Source of the DNA: Gryganskiella cystojenkinii
Lineage: Eukaryota; Mortierellomycota; Mortierellomycetes; Mortierellales; Mortierellaceae
Assembly (NCBI GenBank): GCA_015852425.1
Contig: JAAAIG010000187.1
Coordinates: forward strand, 1 to 52,172
Length of the DNA stretch: 52,172 bases
Reading direction: 5' to 3'
The number at the start of each line of letters is the position of its first letter. Position 1 is the first letter of the stretch. Both the position numbers and the translations under genes were made by a program. Positions 11,018 to 22,043 of the stretch are shown in pieces. Below the pieces are notes generated by a model, which saw only the letters and a program-made list of their open reading frames with translations, was not told the origin of the DNA and did no database searches.

Positions 11018-14000
11018 CTGCTTGAAGAGAGAAAGAGTAAGGGTATAAAAATTGAATGTGGGGGAAAAGGAAGAATGATGGATTGAGAGTTAGCCCACAC
11101 GGTCTAGAAATATAAAAAAGAGAAGAAACGTCATAAAAAAAGAATGAGAGCTTTCTTGAATGCGGCAAGATGGTTTCGCCCAGTTGAAGAACAAAGGGTC
11201 CCTGAGTACAATGGGATTGAATCCTGCCTTCCGCCTTTAAGCAATGTTGCTTCTCAGTCTTTCTCGTCCTCCTTCGTCACAAGTTATTATATACGAAGCT
11301 GAGTTGCAGAGAACGTGATGGCGATTGCACTAGAAGTTCCCAGGCACGACGCTAGAAAACGATAAATCTTAAGCAAGAGCATAATTGCATGTAACGTACA
11401 GTTGAGGGGTTGTGGGAATGAGGGGCTCCTAGAGACGAAAGAAAAAAGAGTCAAACGGCGGGACCGATTAAAAAAACGAATGGGACCGTGAGACTGTTGG
11501 AAGAATGGGTTTGAATGAGAAGAAGAAAGGAGTAAAAAAAAGAATAAACGTCCCAAGAGAGGGACAACGTGCGTTCCACTGTGTCCCCACACGACGACTT
11601 CCCATTGGCGGTGCGCATTGGACAGACGACACAACTCAACGGTCAAAATTCAATTATTTTATTTGGGACACAATATCGTTAGTCCCAACACAACGAACCA
11701 TGGGACCATCACCTCATTTGTGCTTGTTCGCTCAAGATACATTATTCGCGTTGTCTGCATCCTTCCCTCAACTCTGCAACTACGTAACAGCCAGGATCAT
11801 TTTCCAGGATATGGCCTCCTATGTTGGCTCTCTCAATTTGACATTGAAATACACCTTTCACTTAACTTATGGTATTAATCGCTGTGAAACAATAATGCGA
11901 GCAAAGAGATGTGTGGCCCCTTTCTTCAATAAAGAAAACCGTATCGAAAGAGAGCATGAACGAGAAAAGATCGCAACCGAGAATATATCATAGCGTGATG
12001 AGAACGAGAAGATGGTCATTGAAGGAAGGTCTTTCCACTGTTGCCTCTGGCTAGACATAGAGCCTCGAGAGTATAGTACAAGGCGTAATAATTGAGTGAG
12101 GCGCACTTTGTGCTTGGTGACAGAAACAACCGCCTCACTTCCTACTTGCCACGTTTTTTTAATGTTGTGTAAAAATCAATTAAAGCGACAATAAACGAGA
12201 GACAGAAAGCTTGTGGTGAGAGTCGTCACAGTTGAGCGTGTGTTTGTGAGAGTGGAGATGAAAACCATGTGGCAGGCGATCCGAGCGCGGCTAAAACAAA
12301 AAAAATGATTGTTGAGATGGTTCACAAAGAGTCAACAAATACGCAGGAGAGCGGAGACATGAAACTCGTTCATCTTACGAAGATTAAAGAAATGCTTGGA
12401 TTGAATCTCGACCCAAGGACCTCCTCATGAACGACTAGACGCTGTCCCGTGACGTTGAACGACAGGGCCGGATCTCTGAATACTGCATGGTTTTTTTTTT
12501 TTCATTTCTCAAGCGAAACAATAACCAGGAACAAGTCATCGCATGCACGCACGGATCTAACAAACTCCCAGCCCCTCATGCCGTCTTTGCCTGGCCTCTT
12601 GTTGCCACTTCAGCTGGTGCCTCACAGTCTCTTAAAAATAGATTTTGGAGTGTTGGGAAGTGAAGAACGGATCGAGGTGCACTTGAAGTGAAACAAAAGG
12701 CGACCGATTAAAGGCTAAAGGCGGCAAACCTGATCGCAGGTCAATCACTCTTAGGTCCTTGTCTCTTTCTTACTGCCCTGAGGCCTAGTGCCGTCGGCTA
12801 TTTCCAGGGGAAACTCAGGTACGAATATTTGAAAGAAATGGTGAGTCTTTCTTCGGGAAGGATGAAGGCAAAGTAAGAACAGAAATGGCCTTCGCTCCTC
12901 CGTCATGGTTCCTCTGCTGGGTTTGACCACGCCAGTCGGGAAGCTCGCACAGACCAATGTTCTTTGATGACCCAAATAGGAAAGAAGCCATCCCTCCTCG
13001 CCCTGTCTGAGAGCTTTCTATTTTTTCGCTAATGCATTGTTGCTCAAATGAAAACAAGAACATTGTCCCGCTCGGCATCGTTTTTCTTTCATCTCTCTTT
13101 CGGAACATTAGGAGCCACTTTTCATTTTGTCTGTCCCGCAGTTCCTCAGAGAATGAATCGATGGACAAAAATATCGAACAGAAAACAGTTCTGTTCACAG
13201 TCCAATAAGATTTAGCGTGTGCTGAACCCGCCACTTCAAAGGTCCTTGCTCAGGGCTCGTTCCATTTGTCTCCTCTTCCTCTGCAATTTACTTGGCCCTC
13301 CATTGCGGACATCGATGCCAAACCACTCTCTATCTCTCTATCTCCCCGTAATGGAGCTGCAGCCTCGTCCCTGTCAATTTTTACAGAGTGGACAGAGATC
13401 GCTAAAGACTTCAACCACATGCTTGCGCTTTGACCGTTCCACAGACTCCCGTCCTAAGATAGAGACATACCCTGGTCGCGAGGAGGCAATCCGGGAGAGT
13501 GCCTTATTCAGAACCCCTTATTGACTGTTAACGACACTCTAAATCCGTTACCAAAAATGAGAGCATTGATTGTCTACCACAACATTCTCGTCTTTGGCCA
13601 GGAACCCTTTCTTTCGAAACAGACACAATTTTGAGATGGAAGCAAGAATGTCGCAGGACACGCAAAAAAAAAGGCAGGCGAGCTGCCACTACATCGAAAA
13701 AGGAGAGGTAAGACTTCAAATGCCTGATCAGAGAGAGAAAATAAAAAGGAAAGGACGAGAGAGAAGGTCCTTGCTCGTCCGGTTTTCCCTCCCTTTTGAC
13801 CCGAAACACCACTCTGTTTACTATAGTGAATAACGCGGTTCTGTTGACATGTTCAGTGACATCGTTCTGTTCACTATTTTTTTTTTTTTTTTTTTTTTTT
13901 TTGTGGAATTGACACCCTGGCGACACAGTGGCGGGTTCCATTCCCACTCTCTTTTCTCTCCTCTTCTCTTTTTGTGTGCAAAAAAATGAGTTCCTTGGCA

Positions 14001-15734
14001 GAACCCTATCAGACTCTGAGCCACCCCAATCAATAACTCGGCCCTTTCTTCTTGAACAAAACCGTGTTTCTTTGCCGAAGGGAAAACAGATCAATCATTT
14101 CCAAAGATTGGTTATTGGCAACTTGGCAGCGAGAAAGTCGTCTTCCCAATCGTGAAGCCTCCGTCACTCCATTATCTCGTGTTCTGTACAATCTGTCATC
14201 GCTTCTCCCTCAGATCTTCGCCACTCCTACGCTCATCAACTCTTTGATATGCCGTCACTTTCCTGTTCGTGTTTTTTCTCTTTGTGTCCAAACTCAAGAC
14301 CGGAGGTGTGTTGCCTCGGCCTGGATCTGGACCAAGTCCATTTTTTTTTCACTTGCCCACTGAGAGAGCAAAGAGTAGAGATGGCGCGTACAGGAAACCC
14401 CATCCAAGTCGAGTGATTTAGGAACATAAAGAAAAAAAAAAGTGGAAACGCCAGCATCTTTTGCTGCTAAACGCACCAGAAATAGACTGCACGAGAATAA
14501 GAAAAAATGTTCATCGTAAAAGCCCCTCTGCATTATCCTAAATGGTCGAGTCCCGAAAAGGGTCCCTATAGTTCGGGACAAAAAATATTGAGAGGCAAAA
14601 CGTTCTTTGATAGCAGGCGCTCCATCAGAGGCTACCACCCTGGAAAAAATAAAAAAGGACTTTCCCTGCTAGCGGTGATCTCCCGATGGATCAAAGCATT
14701 GACCTATGCGTGCAAGAGTTTTCAATCGATTTATTTAGCTGTTTTTCAAACGTTCAAAGATATGATGCAGATTTTCCGTTGCGGAAAACTCAGGGGTTTG
14801 TCTGCTCAAAGAGGGATCTGGGTCCAGCTTTGGGGAGGACAGTTGTTGTTTCCTTGTATGAACCACACCTTCAGAAAAGGTCATTAATCACTCTCGGCGA
14901 GCACGAAGACTTTCATTCGTGCGAAAAACAAGGGATAAGGTGGTTTGGTTCCCTGTGGTCTTTTCAGGTGAAAATGGGCCGGGGCATTGACGAAGGGCGA
15001 GGCAAGATCAGGGTCAAGTTGCAATAGTAAACTAGTCATGTTATGACAGCCTCTGTCAATGTACTGTATCAGTTGAATGCACGAGATGCTATTTTTCTTT
15101 GAGGGAGGACCGTCAAAACATCGAGTAAAAACCATGTCTATGACAGACAGAAAGGCGAGGGAAGGGTCACAGAGAGAGTAAGAGTGATTGCGAGTGAAGA
15201 AAAGGAGAAGCTATGGAACGAAATACAAATCGACTTGCCACCTTGTTCTCTTCGCCAGGGAGGAGGGATGAAGAGGCAAAGGTCAATTCAATACCACTTT
15301 TACTTTTCTTTAAATTGAAATAATGCAGATTTCCTCAATGGCGCTGTCCATCGGATTATTGTTTTGGTCCATTTATGAATTGAGGTTTTCACCGCTATTT
15401 TTTATTTTATTTTTTCCAAAAAAAATTGCGACTACTTCCGTGCCGTCATTACCGTGTCTCTGGTAGGGACTTTCTCCCAAATTGTATAAAAGGATCCCGC
15501 TCGCCACCCTGTTACTCGCCTTTTTTTTATCATCACAACCCTCACTCCTCTCCAGCAAAAGCAACTCCCGCTCTTACCCAGAGTCCCCATGTAATAGTTA
15601 AACTCGTCTCCCATCACTATCAATTAGCATTTTAAAGCCTAAAGATCGACGTTGATCATCCACTCGTTTCCTTCTCCACAGTACCACACACAATTATCTC
15701 TTTTCTTCCAAACCCCTCTTCTCCTTTTGCAACC
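11018..15734. other. 4.7-kb intergenic region without a recognised gene
   Basis: This lies between the divergent starts of coronin and the HMG-box gene. Open frames exist on both strands, but none has a recognisable domain or a consistent spliced continuation. It contains a T run of about 24 near 13877-13902 and an unusually mixed composition from 12700 to 15100. Promoter elements are expected at both ends. I see no RNA gene, transposase or terminal repeats. It is large compared with the gaps in the right half of the window. Confidence 0.45.
15485..15491 (+). promoter_or_regulatory. TATA box (TATAAAA) upstream of the HMG-box gene
   Basis: TATAAAA lies 244 bp before the ATG at 15735, followed by a pyrimidine-rich leader (ccctcttctccttttgcaacc just before the ATG). 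The position fits a core promoter with a leader of about 210 bp. No other TATA consensus is as close. Confidence 0.5.
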
Positions 15735-17708
15735 ATGACTAACAGCGTCTACTCTCGTCAGAGTGCTGAAACCAAAGCTGGTGACAGATTTTTCCCAGTC
15801 CACATCCCAACCACGGGTTCCTCGACCTCGACGCTCTCGTCGTCACCCTCATCTCCATCATCCTCTTACTCGACCATGGACTTTGACTTTATTTCTTCTT
15901 CCATGTCCTCTGTCTCCTCCAATCTCGACTCGCTCTACCGCTCCTTCAGCAACAGAGACAAGAAATGTCCCTCAACTCGCAAAAGTACCAAATCGTCCAC
16001 CGCCTTCTCCTCCTCTCCCTCTCCCTCTTGCTCTTCTTCTTCATCTTCCTCTTTCTCTTCCTCTTCTTTTTCTTCCTCTTCTTTCTCTTCTTCTTCCTCT
16101 TCCTCCATTACCAAAAGCAACTCCAAGTCCAAATCCAGACCCAAACCCACCTCGACCGGCTACAGCAGCGCTTCACAACCCAAAAAGATCCCTCGACCTT
16201 CCAACTCTTTCCTTATCTACCGTAAGGAACATGCGGTCCAGTATGCTGGTCTAGTTGCCACCGAACTCTCCGCAAAGTTAGCCCTGGCCTGGAGACACGA
16301 GACAGAAGAGCGTCGGAACCATTACGCTGTCTTGGCCGAGAAGCTCAAGCAAGAGCACGCGATCAAGTACCCAAACTACAAGTTCACGCCTGTTAAGCGC
16401 GGCACCGGCAAGCGTGCTCAGGCTTTAGCAGCCCAGGCTGAGGAGGCCCGCACTGCTGCTACTGCTGCTGCTGCCTCCACGACTATGTCCTCCCCACCCC
16501 CAACATCGTCCTTGTCGTCTCGGTCCCGATCTCGATCCACCCGTGAGCCTGCCCGTTGTCATTCCCATAACTCTACATCCTCGGTCGCGTCCTCCTCCGC
16601 TACCGATTCCACTGATGCCTCGGTCCGTATCACAACTGCAAACCGACCCAAAAGAAACATTCATCGTCCCCAGCGGTACTCTCCAACAGCGCCTTATTCC
16701 TACAGAACCAACAGCTTTGTGAAGCGTGATTCAACCCTGTCGTCGTCGTCTCCCTCCCTCCTCTTTGGTTCCTCCGTTTTCAACCGTAGTGACGATGACG
16801 AGGACGATAGCACAAATATCGATTGCAACCACGAGGATGAAGACGAGTCGACCATCTATATCAAGAAGGAGGAGAATAACGAATCGGACTCGATCGAGGC
16901 CAAGATGGGTCGGTTCGTGATTCAGAGTCAAGCCCCCTATCATTCTCCACGTGGGTCTCTGTCGATCATGTCTCCTCCTCCTCCTCCTCCTCCTCCTCCT
17001 CCTCCTCAACAACAACCACAACAACAACAGCAGCAGCAAATTGATCATAATCACCATCCCCAAAATGAACACGATCGACAGTCTCATGATTCCCTTCATG
17101 GATCGCTAGACACTTCGATCTTTACCGTGCACATCCCCATGATCCCGATGGAACCCTTTGAGCCCGAGTGTCTCGCCCACTCAGCCATGCAATGGAACAC
17201 GACTTCAACCACGTCTTCGCTTTCGCTGCCGCCCATGCTGTCGATGATGAGCCCACCTGCTTCTTCGTTTCCGAACCTGAACGCGATGACCTCCTATGGC
17301 GGATACTCGACTCCAGTTTACGAGGCAACATCCTCTCAGCTTCAGTTCCATATGGAGATGGATCACCTCTCCTCTTTTCCGTCGATATCATCCGGAGGTT
17401 CTATCTCTAAGTCCACAGTTGCCTCATGGCCTCATCCGTTTCCGTCGCCAATGGCCACCCCACCCTGTCTCGACATGGGTAACAGCAACGGCAACATTGA
17501 TATAACCTCGAACTCATTTCCATTTGGCTACAACAGCCGCAATAACAGCAGTAGCCTTACGCCCTCTTCACCCGCTGGCGCACCCTCTCCTTTCTCTGCT
17601 GCTTCGTTGATTTCGTCGCCTGCAACCTCGCCTATGTTGACTCCTCAACAAGGGTCATACTTCCCGAACGCATTGGAGGACAACATGTATTTGAACTCTT
17701 CCTTGTAA
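15735..17708 (+). CDS. HMG-box (MATA_HMG type) transcription factor
   Basis: A single 657-residue exon. Residues ~153-222 form one HMG box of the sequence-specific MATA type: PKKIPRPSNSFLIYRKEHA, then LAWRHETEERRNHYAVLAEK and KYPNYKFTPVKR. The IPRPxNxFLIYR start and the downstream basic patch are typical of this class, so it should bind and bend DNA in the nucleus. The rest is disordered: a Ser run (~88-125), basic SKSKSRPK before the box, Ala and Ser/Arg runs after it, an acidic patch (~355-375), a Pro run (~413-423) followed by a Gln run, then a long Ser/Pro tail that could activate transcription. Mucoromycote mating genes (sexM/sexP) are HMG proteins, but their usual flanking genes (a triose-phosphate transporter and an RNA helicase) are not here. 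An autosomal regulator is therefore more likely. Confidence 0.9.
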   Translation: MTNSVYSRQSAETKAGDRFFPVHIPTTGSSTSTLSSSPSSPSSSYSTMDFDFISSSMSSVSSNLDSLYRSFSNRDKKCPSTRKSTKSSTAFSSSPSPSCSSSSSSSFSSSSFSSSSFSSSSSSSITKSNSKSKSRPKPTSTGYSSASQPKKIPRPSNSFLIYRKEHAVQYAGLVATELSAKLALAWRHETEERRNHYAVLAEKLKQEHAIKYPNYKFTPVKRGTGKRAQALAAQAEEARTAATAAAASTTMSSPPPTSSLSSRSRSRSTREPARCHSHNSTSSVASSSATDSTDASVRITTANRPKRNIHRPQRYSPTAPYSYRTNSFVKRDSTLSSSSPSLLFGSSVFNRSDDDEDDSTNIDCNHEDEDESTIYIKKEENNESDSIEAKMGRFVIQSQAPYHSPRGSLSIMSPPPPPPPPPPPQQQPQQQQQQQIDHNHHPQNEHDRQSHDSLHGSLDTSIFTVHIPMIPMEPFEPECLAHSAMQWNTTSTTSSLSLPPMLSMMSPPASSFPNLNAMTSYGGYSTPVYEATSSQLQFHMEMDHLSSFPSISSGGSISKSTVASWPHPFPSPMATPPCLDMGNSNGNIDITSNSFPFGYNSRNNSSSLTPSSPAGAPSPFSAASLISSPATSPMLTPQQGSYFPNALEDNMYLNSSL

Positions 17709-17730
17709 GAAATCAACACACACGCACGCA

Positions 17731-17738
<8 letters not shown>

Positions 17739-17793
<55 letters not shown>
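17739..17793. repeat. (CT)n microsatellite
   Basis: A perfect CT dinucleotide run of about 55 bp, beginning 30 bp after the stop codon of the HMG-box gene and therefore probably in its 3' UTR. Confidence 0.95.
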
Positions 17794-17796
<3 letters not shown>

Positions 17797-18176
17797 CACT
17801 TTTCTCTTGTTCTTTCTACATGCAATTAGACATATATACAAATATAGATAAGAAAGTATTATTAATATATAATATTTCGTAATACAAAGTAATCGAGACC
17901 GAATTAATGTTTCTTCTCGCTTCCTCACTTTCTCTCACTTTTTTGAGAATCCAAGACAACAACAGCAATGCCAACAACAGCAAATGCCCTTTTTTTTTGA
18001 ATAATTAAAGAGAAAAGGTTTGTTTATTTATTATATATCTTTCCCAAAGAGCCGGCGACTGAAGGGAGAAGAAGGCTTTTATCTTGGTTACAATGGATGG
18101 CGCACTGCCCTTCCATGAAAGGATTGGATAGTTTACAAGAGCAAGAGGGGTAACAGAAAGGTAGCAGGGTAGTAGT

Positions 18177-18632
18177 TTAGACAAACTCCCACTGGATATC
18201 AATGACACCAGTCTCAAGTGCGGCCAATTGCTTGAAAACAGCCTGGGAAAGATCCAAGGAACCGGGTTGGCAGAACTGGGCGGGGCAGGTATCCGTGACC
18301 CTGGCAGTGACAGTCTTGCCACCGGACTGGATACGGACCTGACGACCGCATTGGGAGGTACCACCCATCTGAGCAGCGTTCATGGCGACGATCATCTGGT
18401 TGGTATCGAAGGGCTGTCCGCAGGAACCGACAGAGTCCGTGAACCAAGTACCACGACCAGAGAAAGGCGAGGCAGTCGAGGCAGCAGAGATCTCTTGACG
18501 GTCGGCCAGGGGGATCTCAGTAGCAGAAGTGTGACGGGTAGTGGTAGCGGCGGTGGAGTCAATGGGCGCAGCAGAGGCAGTAAGAGCGAGGGCAGCAACG
18601 GCCAAGAGAGTGATCTTGTTGAAAATAGCCAT
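18177..18632 (-). CDS. Secreted RlpA-like double-psi beta-barrel protein
   Basis: A single exon of 151 residues. Residues 1-21 are a clear signal peptide (basic start MAIFNK, hydrophobic core LLAVAALALTA, small residues before A-P). After a Thr/Ser-rich linker, the double-psi beta-barrel spans ~58-151. It starts FSGRGTWFTDSVGSCGQPF and continues with AMNAAQMG, SQCGRQVRIQSGGKTVTARV, DTCPAQFCQPGSLDLS and the closing VIDIQWEF. Several cysteines are placed for disulfides, including those in SCGQ, QCGR and TCP/FCQ. Fungal relatives are small secreted expansin/barwin-like proteins, some of them protease inhibitors. Binding to cell-wall carbohydrate or to a protease is a family-based guess. A TATA box lies 150 bp upstream. 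It converges with the HMG-box gene. Confidence 0.92.
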   Translation of the reverse strand: MAIFNKITLLAVAALALTASAAPIDSTAATTTRHTSATEIPLADRQEISAASTASPFSGRGTWFTDSVGSCGQPFDTNQMIVAMNAAQMGGTSQCGRQVRIQSGGKTVTARVTDTCPAQFCQPGSLDLSQAVFKQLAALETGVIDIQWEFV

Positions 18633-18781
18633 GTTGGATATGAGTTGTGGGATTTGGTTGAGAGAGGGTGAAAGTTGGAGAGGGAAAGATATTTTCTTGG
18701 TGATGAGTTTGATTTGCTTGGGTAGCTCTTGTGTGATGATCTGTGGATGAAGAAGTGAGATAATGAGAAAACCATTGATCC

Positions 18782-18789
18782 TTTATATA
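18782..18789 (-). promoter_or_regulatory. TATA box (TATATAAA) of the RlpA-like gene
   Basis: On the minus strand TATATAAA lies 150 bp before the ATG at 18632, at a normal distance for a strongly expressed secreted-protein gene. Confidence 0.6.
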
Positions 18790-19981
18790 CTTTTTTCTTC
18801 TAAAAAAAAGTCGCCATGGAACCACATTCAGCGTATCGTCCATTGGTACCTGAGATCGAAAAAGACGGAGCAATGGTGGCGTGCGTCAGTTTTCGACGCA
18901 GGGTCCCCAATCCCTGGAAGAGTGGCTGTGGCGGAGACCGACATATCCAATGAGCCCACGGTGCCCCTGCAATTTTTTTTTAGTTTTTCGGCTGTCCCTG
19001 TGGACCGAGATTTTGATTCGAGGGATTCTTTCTTAGGGTTTTGCTCAGGGTCCGAATCCAGCTCAGAGAGACACCAGGCGAGAGGCAAAGCAGTCCAACT
19101 TTCACTTCGCCGCAGCTGACGAGAGGCTCCAGTTTGATTGACATTACTGCAAGACAAGAGAGAGATAAGAAGCGGACCTGCAGGGGAAGAACAACAAACA
19201 AAGCAACGTAGAAGTAAAATCTGACTGGTCAAATGATCTGGATGGCCATGTCTCGAAGTTCAATTTTTTTTTCGAAGAGAAAAAACTAAGTGACTGCTGA
19301 CGGTGATGATTCGACGTTTTGCGTCTCCGTAAGCTCCTTAAGAGCCCAAGGTGCTTCGCAGGTTTCTAGAGCCCTGTTACGTTGATTGGATAGAACTCAT
19401 TCACAATTGTACCTTTTTTCAGCTTTCCCTCTATGCCAGGGTTCTATTTGTGTCAGAGAGATTTCCTCGACCTCAAAGGTCCAATACACCATCCGTGGTT
19501 GAAGTACTGGCTTAAAGAAGATCTTGCGTCCACATGCGATCCAAAGGGTTAAAAACCACTTTTCTGTGCGGATGCGGACAAAAGAGAAGACCGAGACTAA
19601 CAATATCATCATGGATTGATCCCAGTGCGAGAAAACTCACACTACAAAAAAACGAAGTGGACGCCACCAATATGTTTTACCAAGCAGAATTTCGTGGCGC
19701 ACCAAAAACTTCCCCGCTTTGCTGCTCCCAAGATTCGCACCCTCATGAATGAATGTGCTGTTTCTTTGGTTATATTCCTTTTAAGTCTCAGCGAACAATG
19801 AAAAGAACAAAAAAAAAAAAGAGGAAAAAAGTAGGGACCAACAAACTCTTGGGAGGAAAGCACCGGTCAACTTTTTGTTGCTGTTTTGTTGAAGTTCATG
19901 GTATGTTATTGAAAACGAGAATGTAATTTGGGTATCTATGGTCCTTGCTGGTATTGAAAATGAAGGGGAAGGGGAAGGTAT
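18790..19981. other. 1.2-kb intergenic region
   Basis: Upstream sequence of the RlpA-like gene and downstream sequence of the dehydrogenase gene. I see no coding sequence. Short open frames overlap on both strands without domains. Confidence 0.45.
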
Positions 19982-21193
19982 CTACTTGGAGGATGGCTCG
20001 TATGCCGGAGGCTGATTCTTGAAATCCGTACTACCCTCGTCGTCATCCTCACTCGCTTCTTGGCTCGAAGCAGGGGTCATGACCAACGACGAGGACAGAT
20101 CATGACCTTGCTTTTCATCCAAAGAATGTCGAGACCTGATGGATGAAGCCGAGGACGAGACCGGTGATGCTGGGATCGAGGCCGAGACTCTCAAGGAACT
20201 GATCATGTTGGACCAATCCTTATCACCTCTCCCTTGTTCCTGGACTGCCAACAAGTGTTCATATGCAAGATCGGCCGTAGGCAAGGCCGCGCCGGATTCT
20301 CGAGCCAGACGACGCATATGTCCGACATCCTTCAGACCCAAGTCGACCGAAAATCCTGCGCCAGGGGAAGAGCCGGCCTTGTCCTTCTTGTTACTGCTGG
20401 TGAACTTGCTGGTGATTGACTTTTTGAGATCCTTGGGGGCGTTGCTGGTGTTGACATTCCTGCTGCTCTCCACCATCTTCTTGCTATACTCAGTCCAGGA
20501 AGGGGTAGGAAAGAAGACCTCGATAAACTTGAGGACCGCATCCTGATCCACATCCGCCTTCTCTGCCAACGTCAACCCCTCCGCCAACAACTCCATAGAA
20601 CCAACGACAAAAAAGTTTCCAACGAGCTTGAAAGAACAGGCCGAGGCTACGTTTGGGGTCTTCAGATGAATAATCTGCTTGGACATGGTCGTGAAATAAA
20701 GACACATCTTCTTGATCGCCTTTTCATCGCCTGAGGTCACCCAGACCAACTTGGCGGCCTTGGCGACCGAAGGACGACCAAAAACGGGGCATTGGAGGTA
20801 GACGTGTTGTTTTCCGGGCATGGAAGTGATTCGTTCAGAGAGTTCGGTCGCCAAGGTCGGGTAGATGGTCGAAGTTTCGACAAAAATGATAGAATGATCG
20901 ACCTGGCCCGCAAGATCGATCAAGGTTTCGTAAATCTCTTCGACTGCGGCATCGTTTGCGAGAGAGGTGAAGATGATGTTGGACTGAGCGACTAGATCCT
21001 CGAGTGTCTTGGCGACGCGCGCACCGTGGTTATGCATTTTTTGAGATTTTTCCGGGCTACGGTTCCAGACCGTCATGGTCAGGGACCTTGAAGAGAGGTA
21101 CCGTTGGAGGTTGTTGGCCATGTTGTAGCCCATCTCGCCGAGACCGATCCAGCCGATTCGGTCTTGTTGTTTGAGGTGAAAAAGATGGTTCAT
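19982..21193 (-). CDS. Beta-hydroxyacid dehydrogenase family protein (3-hydroxyisobutyrate dehydrogenase-like)
   Basis: A single exon of 403 residues. The NAD(P)-binding Rossmann domain starts at ~12 with GWIGLGEMGYNMANNL, the GxGxMG signature of this family, and includes the VWNRSPEK loop. The substrate loop reads CPVFGRPSVA instead of the classic PVSGG of true 3-hydroxyisobutyrate dehydrogenases. The catalytic lysine lies in SFKLVGNFFVVG, with the usual Asn four residues on. The all-alpha domain follows (SMELLAEGLTLAEKADVD) but is interrupted by a basic Ser/Lys/Asn-rich insert at ~255-280. The core resumes with FSVDLGLKDVGHMRRLA. A Ser-rich disordered tail starts near 340. Substrate is unknown; altered loops argue against plain valine catabolism. 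TATA box at 21415. Confidence 0.9.
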   Translation of the reverse strand: MNHLFHLKQQDRIGWIGLGEMGYNMANNLQRYLSSRSLTMTVWNRSPEKSQKMHNHGARVAKTLEDLVAQSNIIFTSLANDAAVEEIYETLIDLAGQVDHSIIFVETSTIYPTLATELSERITSMPGKQHVYLQCPVFGRPSVAKAAKLVWVTSGDEKAIKKMCLYFTTMSKQIIHLKTPNVASACSFKLVGNFFVVGSMELLAEGLTLAEKADVDQDAVLKFIEVFFPTPSWTEYSKKMVESSRNVNTSNAPKDLKKSITSKFTSSNKKDKAGSSPGAGFSVDLGLKDVGHMRRLARESGAALPTADLAYEHLLAVQEQGRGDKDWSNMISSLRVSASIPASPVSSSASSIRSRHSLDEKQGHDLSSSLVMTPASSQEASEDDDEGSTDFKNQPPAYEPSSK

Positions 21194-21414
21194 CGTGTTT
21201 GTGTGTGGTCTGAGTGAGTGGGAGGGAAGGTGGCGATGTGGAGTGCTGTGCTGTTTTGTTGTAGAGGTATTGTTTGTTGTACGACGGTGGTGTGTTTGTG
21301 TTATTTGTTTGCACTTTGGAAAAGCTGAGGATGGGTTGCTGTGTGAAGTTGTGAGAAAAGTGAAGAAAGAAGAAAAGTGAGAAAAAAATATTGAAGAGTC
21401 GGAATGAGCTTCGA

Positions 21415-21421
21415 TTTTATA
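21415..21421 (-). promoter_or_regulatory. TATA box (TATAAAA) of the dehydrogenase gene
   Basis: TATAAAA on the minus strand, 222 bp before the ATG at 21193, within agtataaaatcg. The interval to the ATG is rich in C/A on the coding strand, typical of a leader. Confidence 0.5.
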
Positions 21422-22043
21422 CTCGTTGAGTGCTTATCGGTGGTTTCGCGAGGATGAGGAACAAAGCACGATGAGTTTGAATCTTTCAAATAGGCTAACA
21501 GAAGGGCCATAAGGGCAAGAAGAAGCGAGTGCTGAGTGGTCCAAGCCAAGGGGCAAGAACCATAACTCTTTTTTTTAGAACAAAAGCATCGTCATGCTCT
21601 GTGTGTCTCTTCATGAGAAAATCTTACTTTGCGAAAAAGATTCGGAAGAGAAGTGAGGTGCAAGTACGTGCTAGCTCTCTACCGAAAGGCCTGCGGCCAA
21701 TCAATAGGGTCAAAGAGGGTCTTGAACCTTGAGACTCCCTTTCTCCACGGTCTCTGCGCGAGTTGAAATGCTTCCTTGATTTTCCGAGTTTGTCGCGGGC
21801 AAGTCCTGCACGTGACCAATTTTCAATCTCAACGCGACGTGCCCTCTTTTTTGCAATGACACCGCAGAAACGTGGTCCTACTCCTGAAAACAAACCGGGA
21901 ACGGGGTGAGAACTGAGCGTGAAAAGATATTCCTGTACCATTGCGCAAGAAGATAGTACAATGGCGAGTTATATTACAATGTCCACTAGGATGTGCCCAT
22001 GTGCAGTGGTTATGACAGTAATCATAGTCTGTACGATCGCGGC
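21422..22043. other. 0.6-kb intergenic region
   Basis: Between the dehydrogenase promoter and the 3' end of the hydrolase gene. Nothing coding is recognised. Confidence 0.45.

Noticed and set aside
13877..13902. Long T run as poly(A) tail of a retrocopy
   Set aside because: No coding remnant or target-site duplication is seen beside it; similar runs are common in this DNA.
15935..16225. Glu-rich and Leu/Phe-rich frames
   Set aside because: They are shadows of the Ser-coding tract of the HMG-box protein.
15735..17708. Sex locus of a mucoromycote
   Set aside because: The flanking transporter and RNA helicase genes expected at that locus are not seen here.
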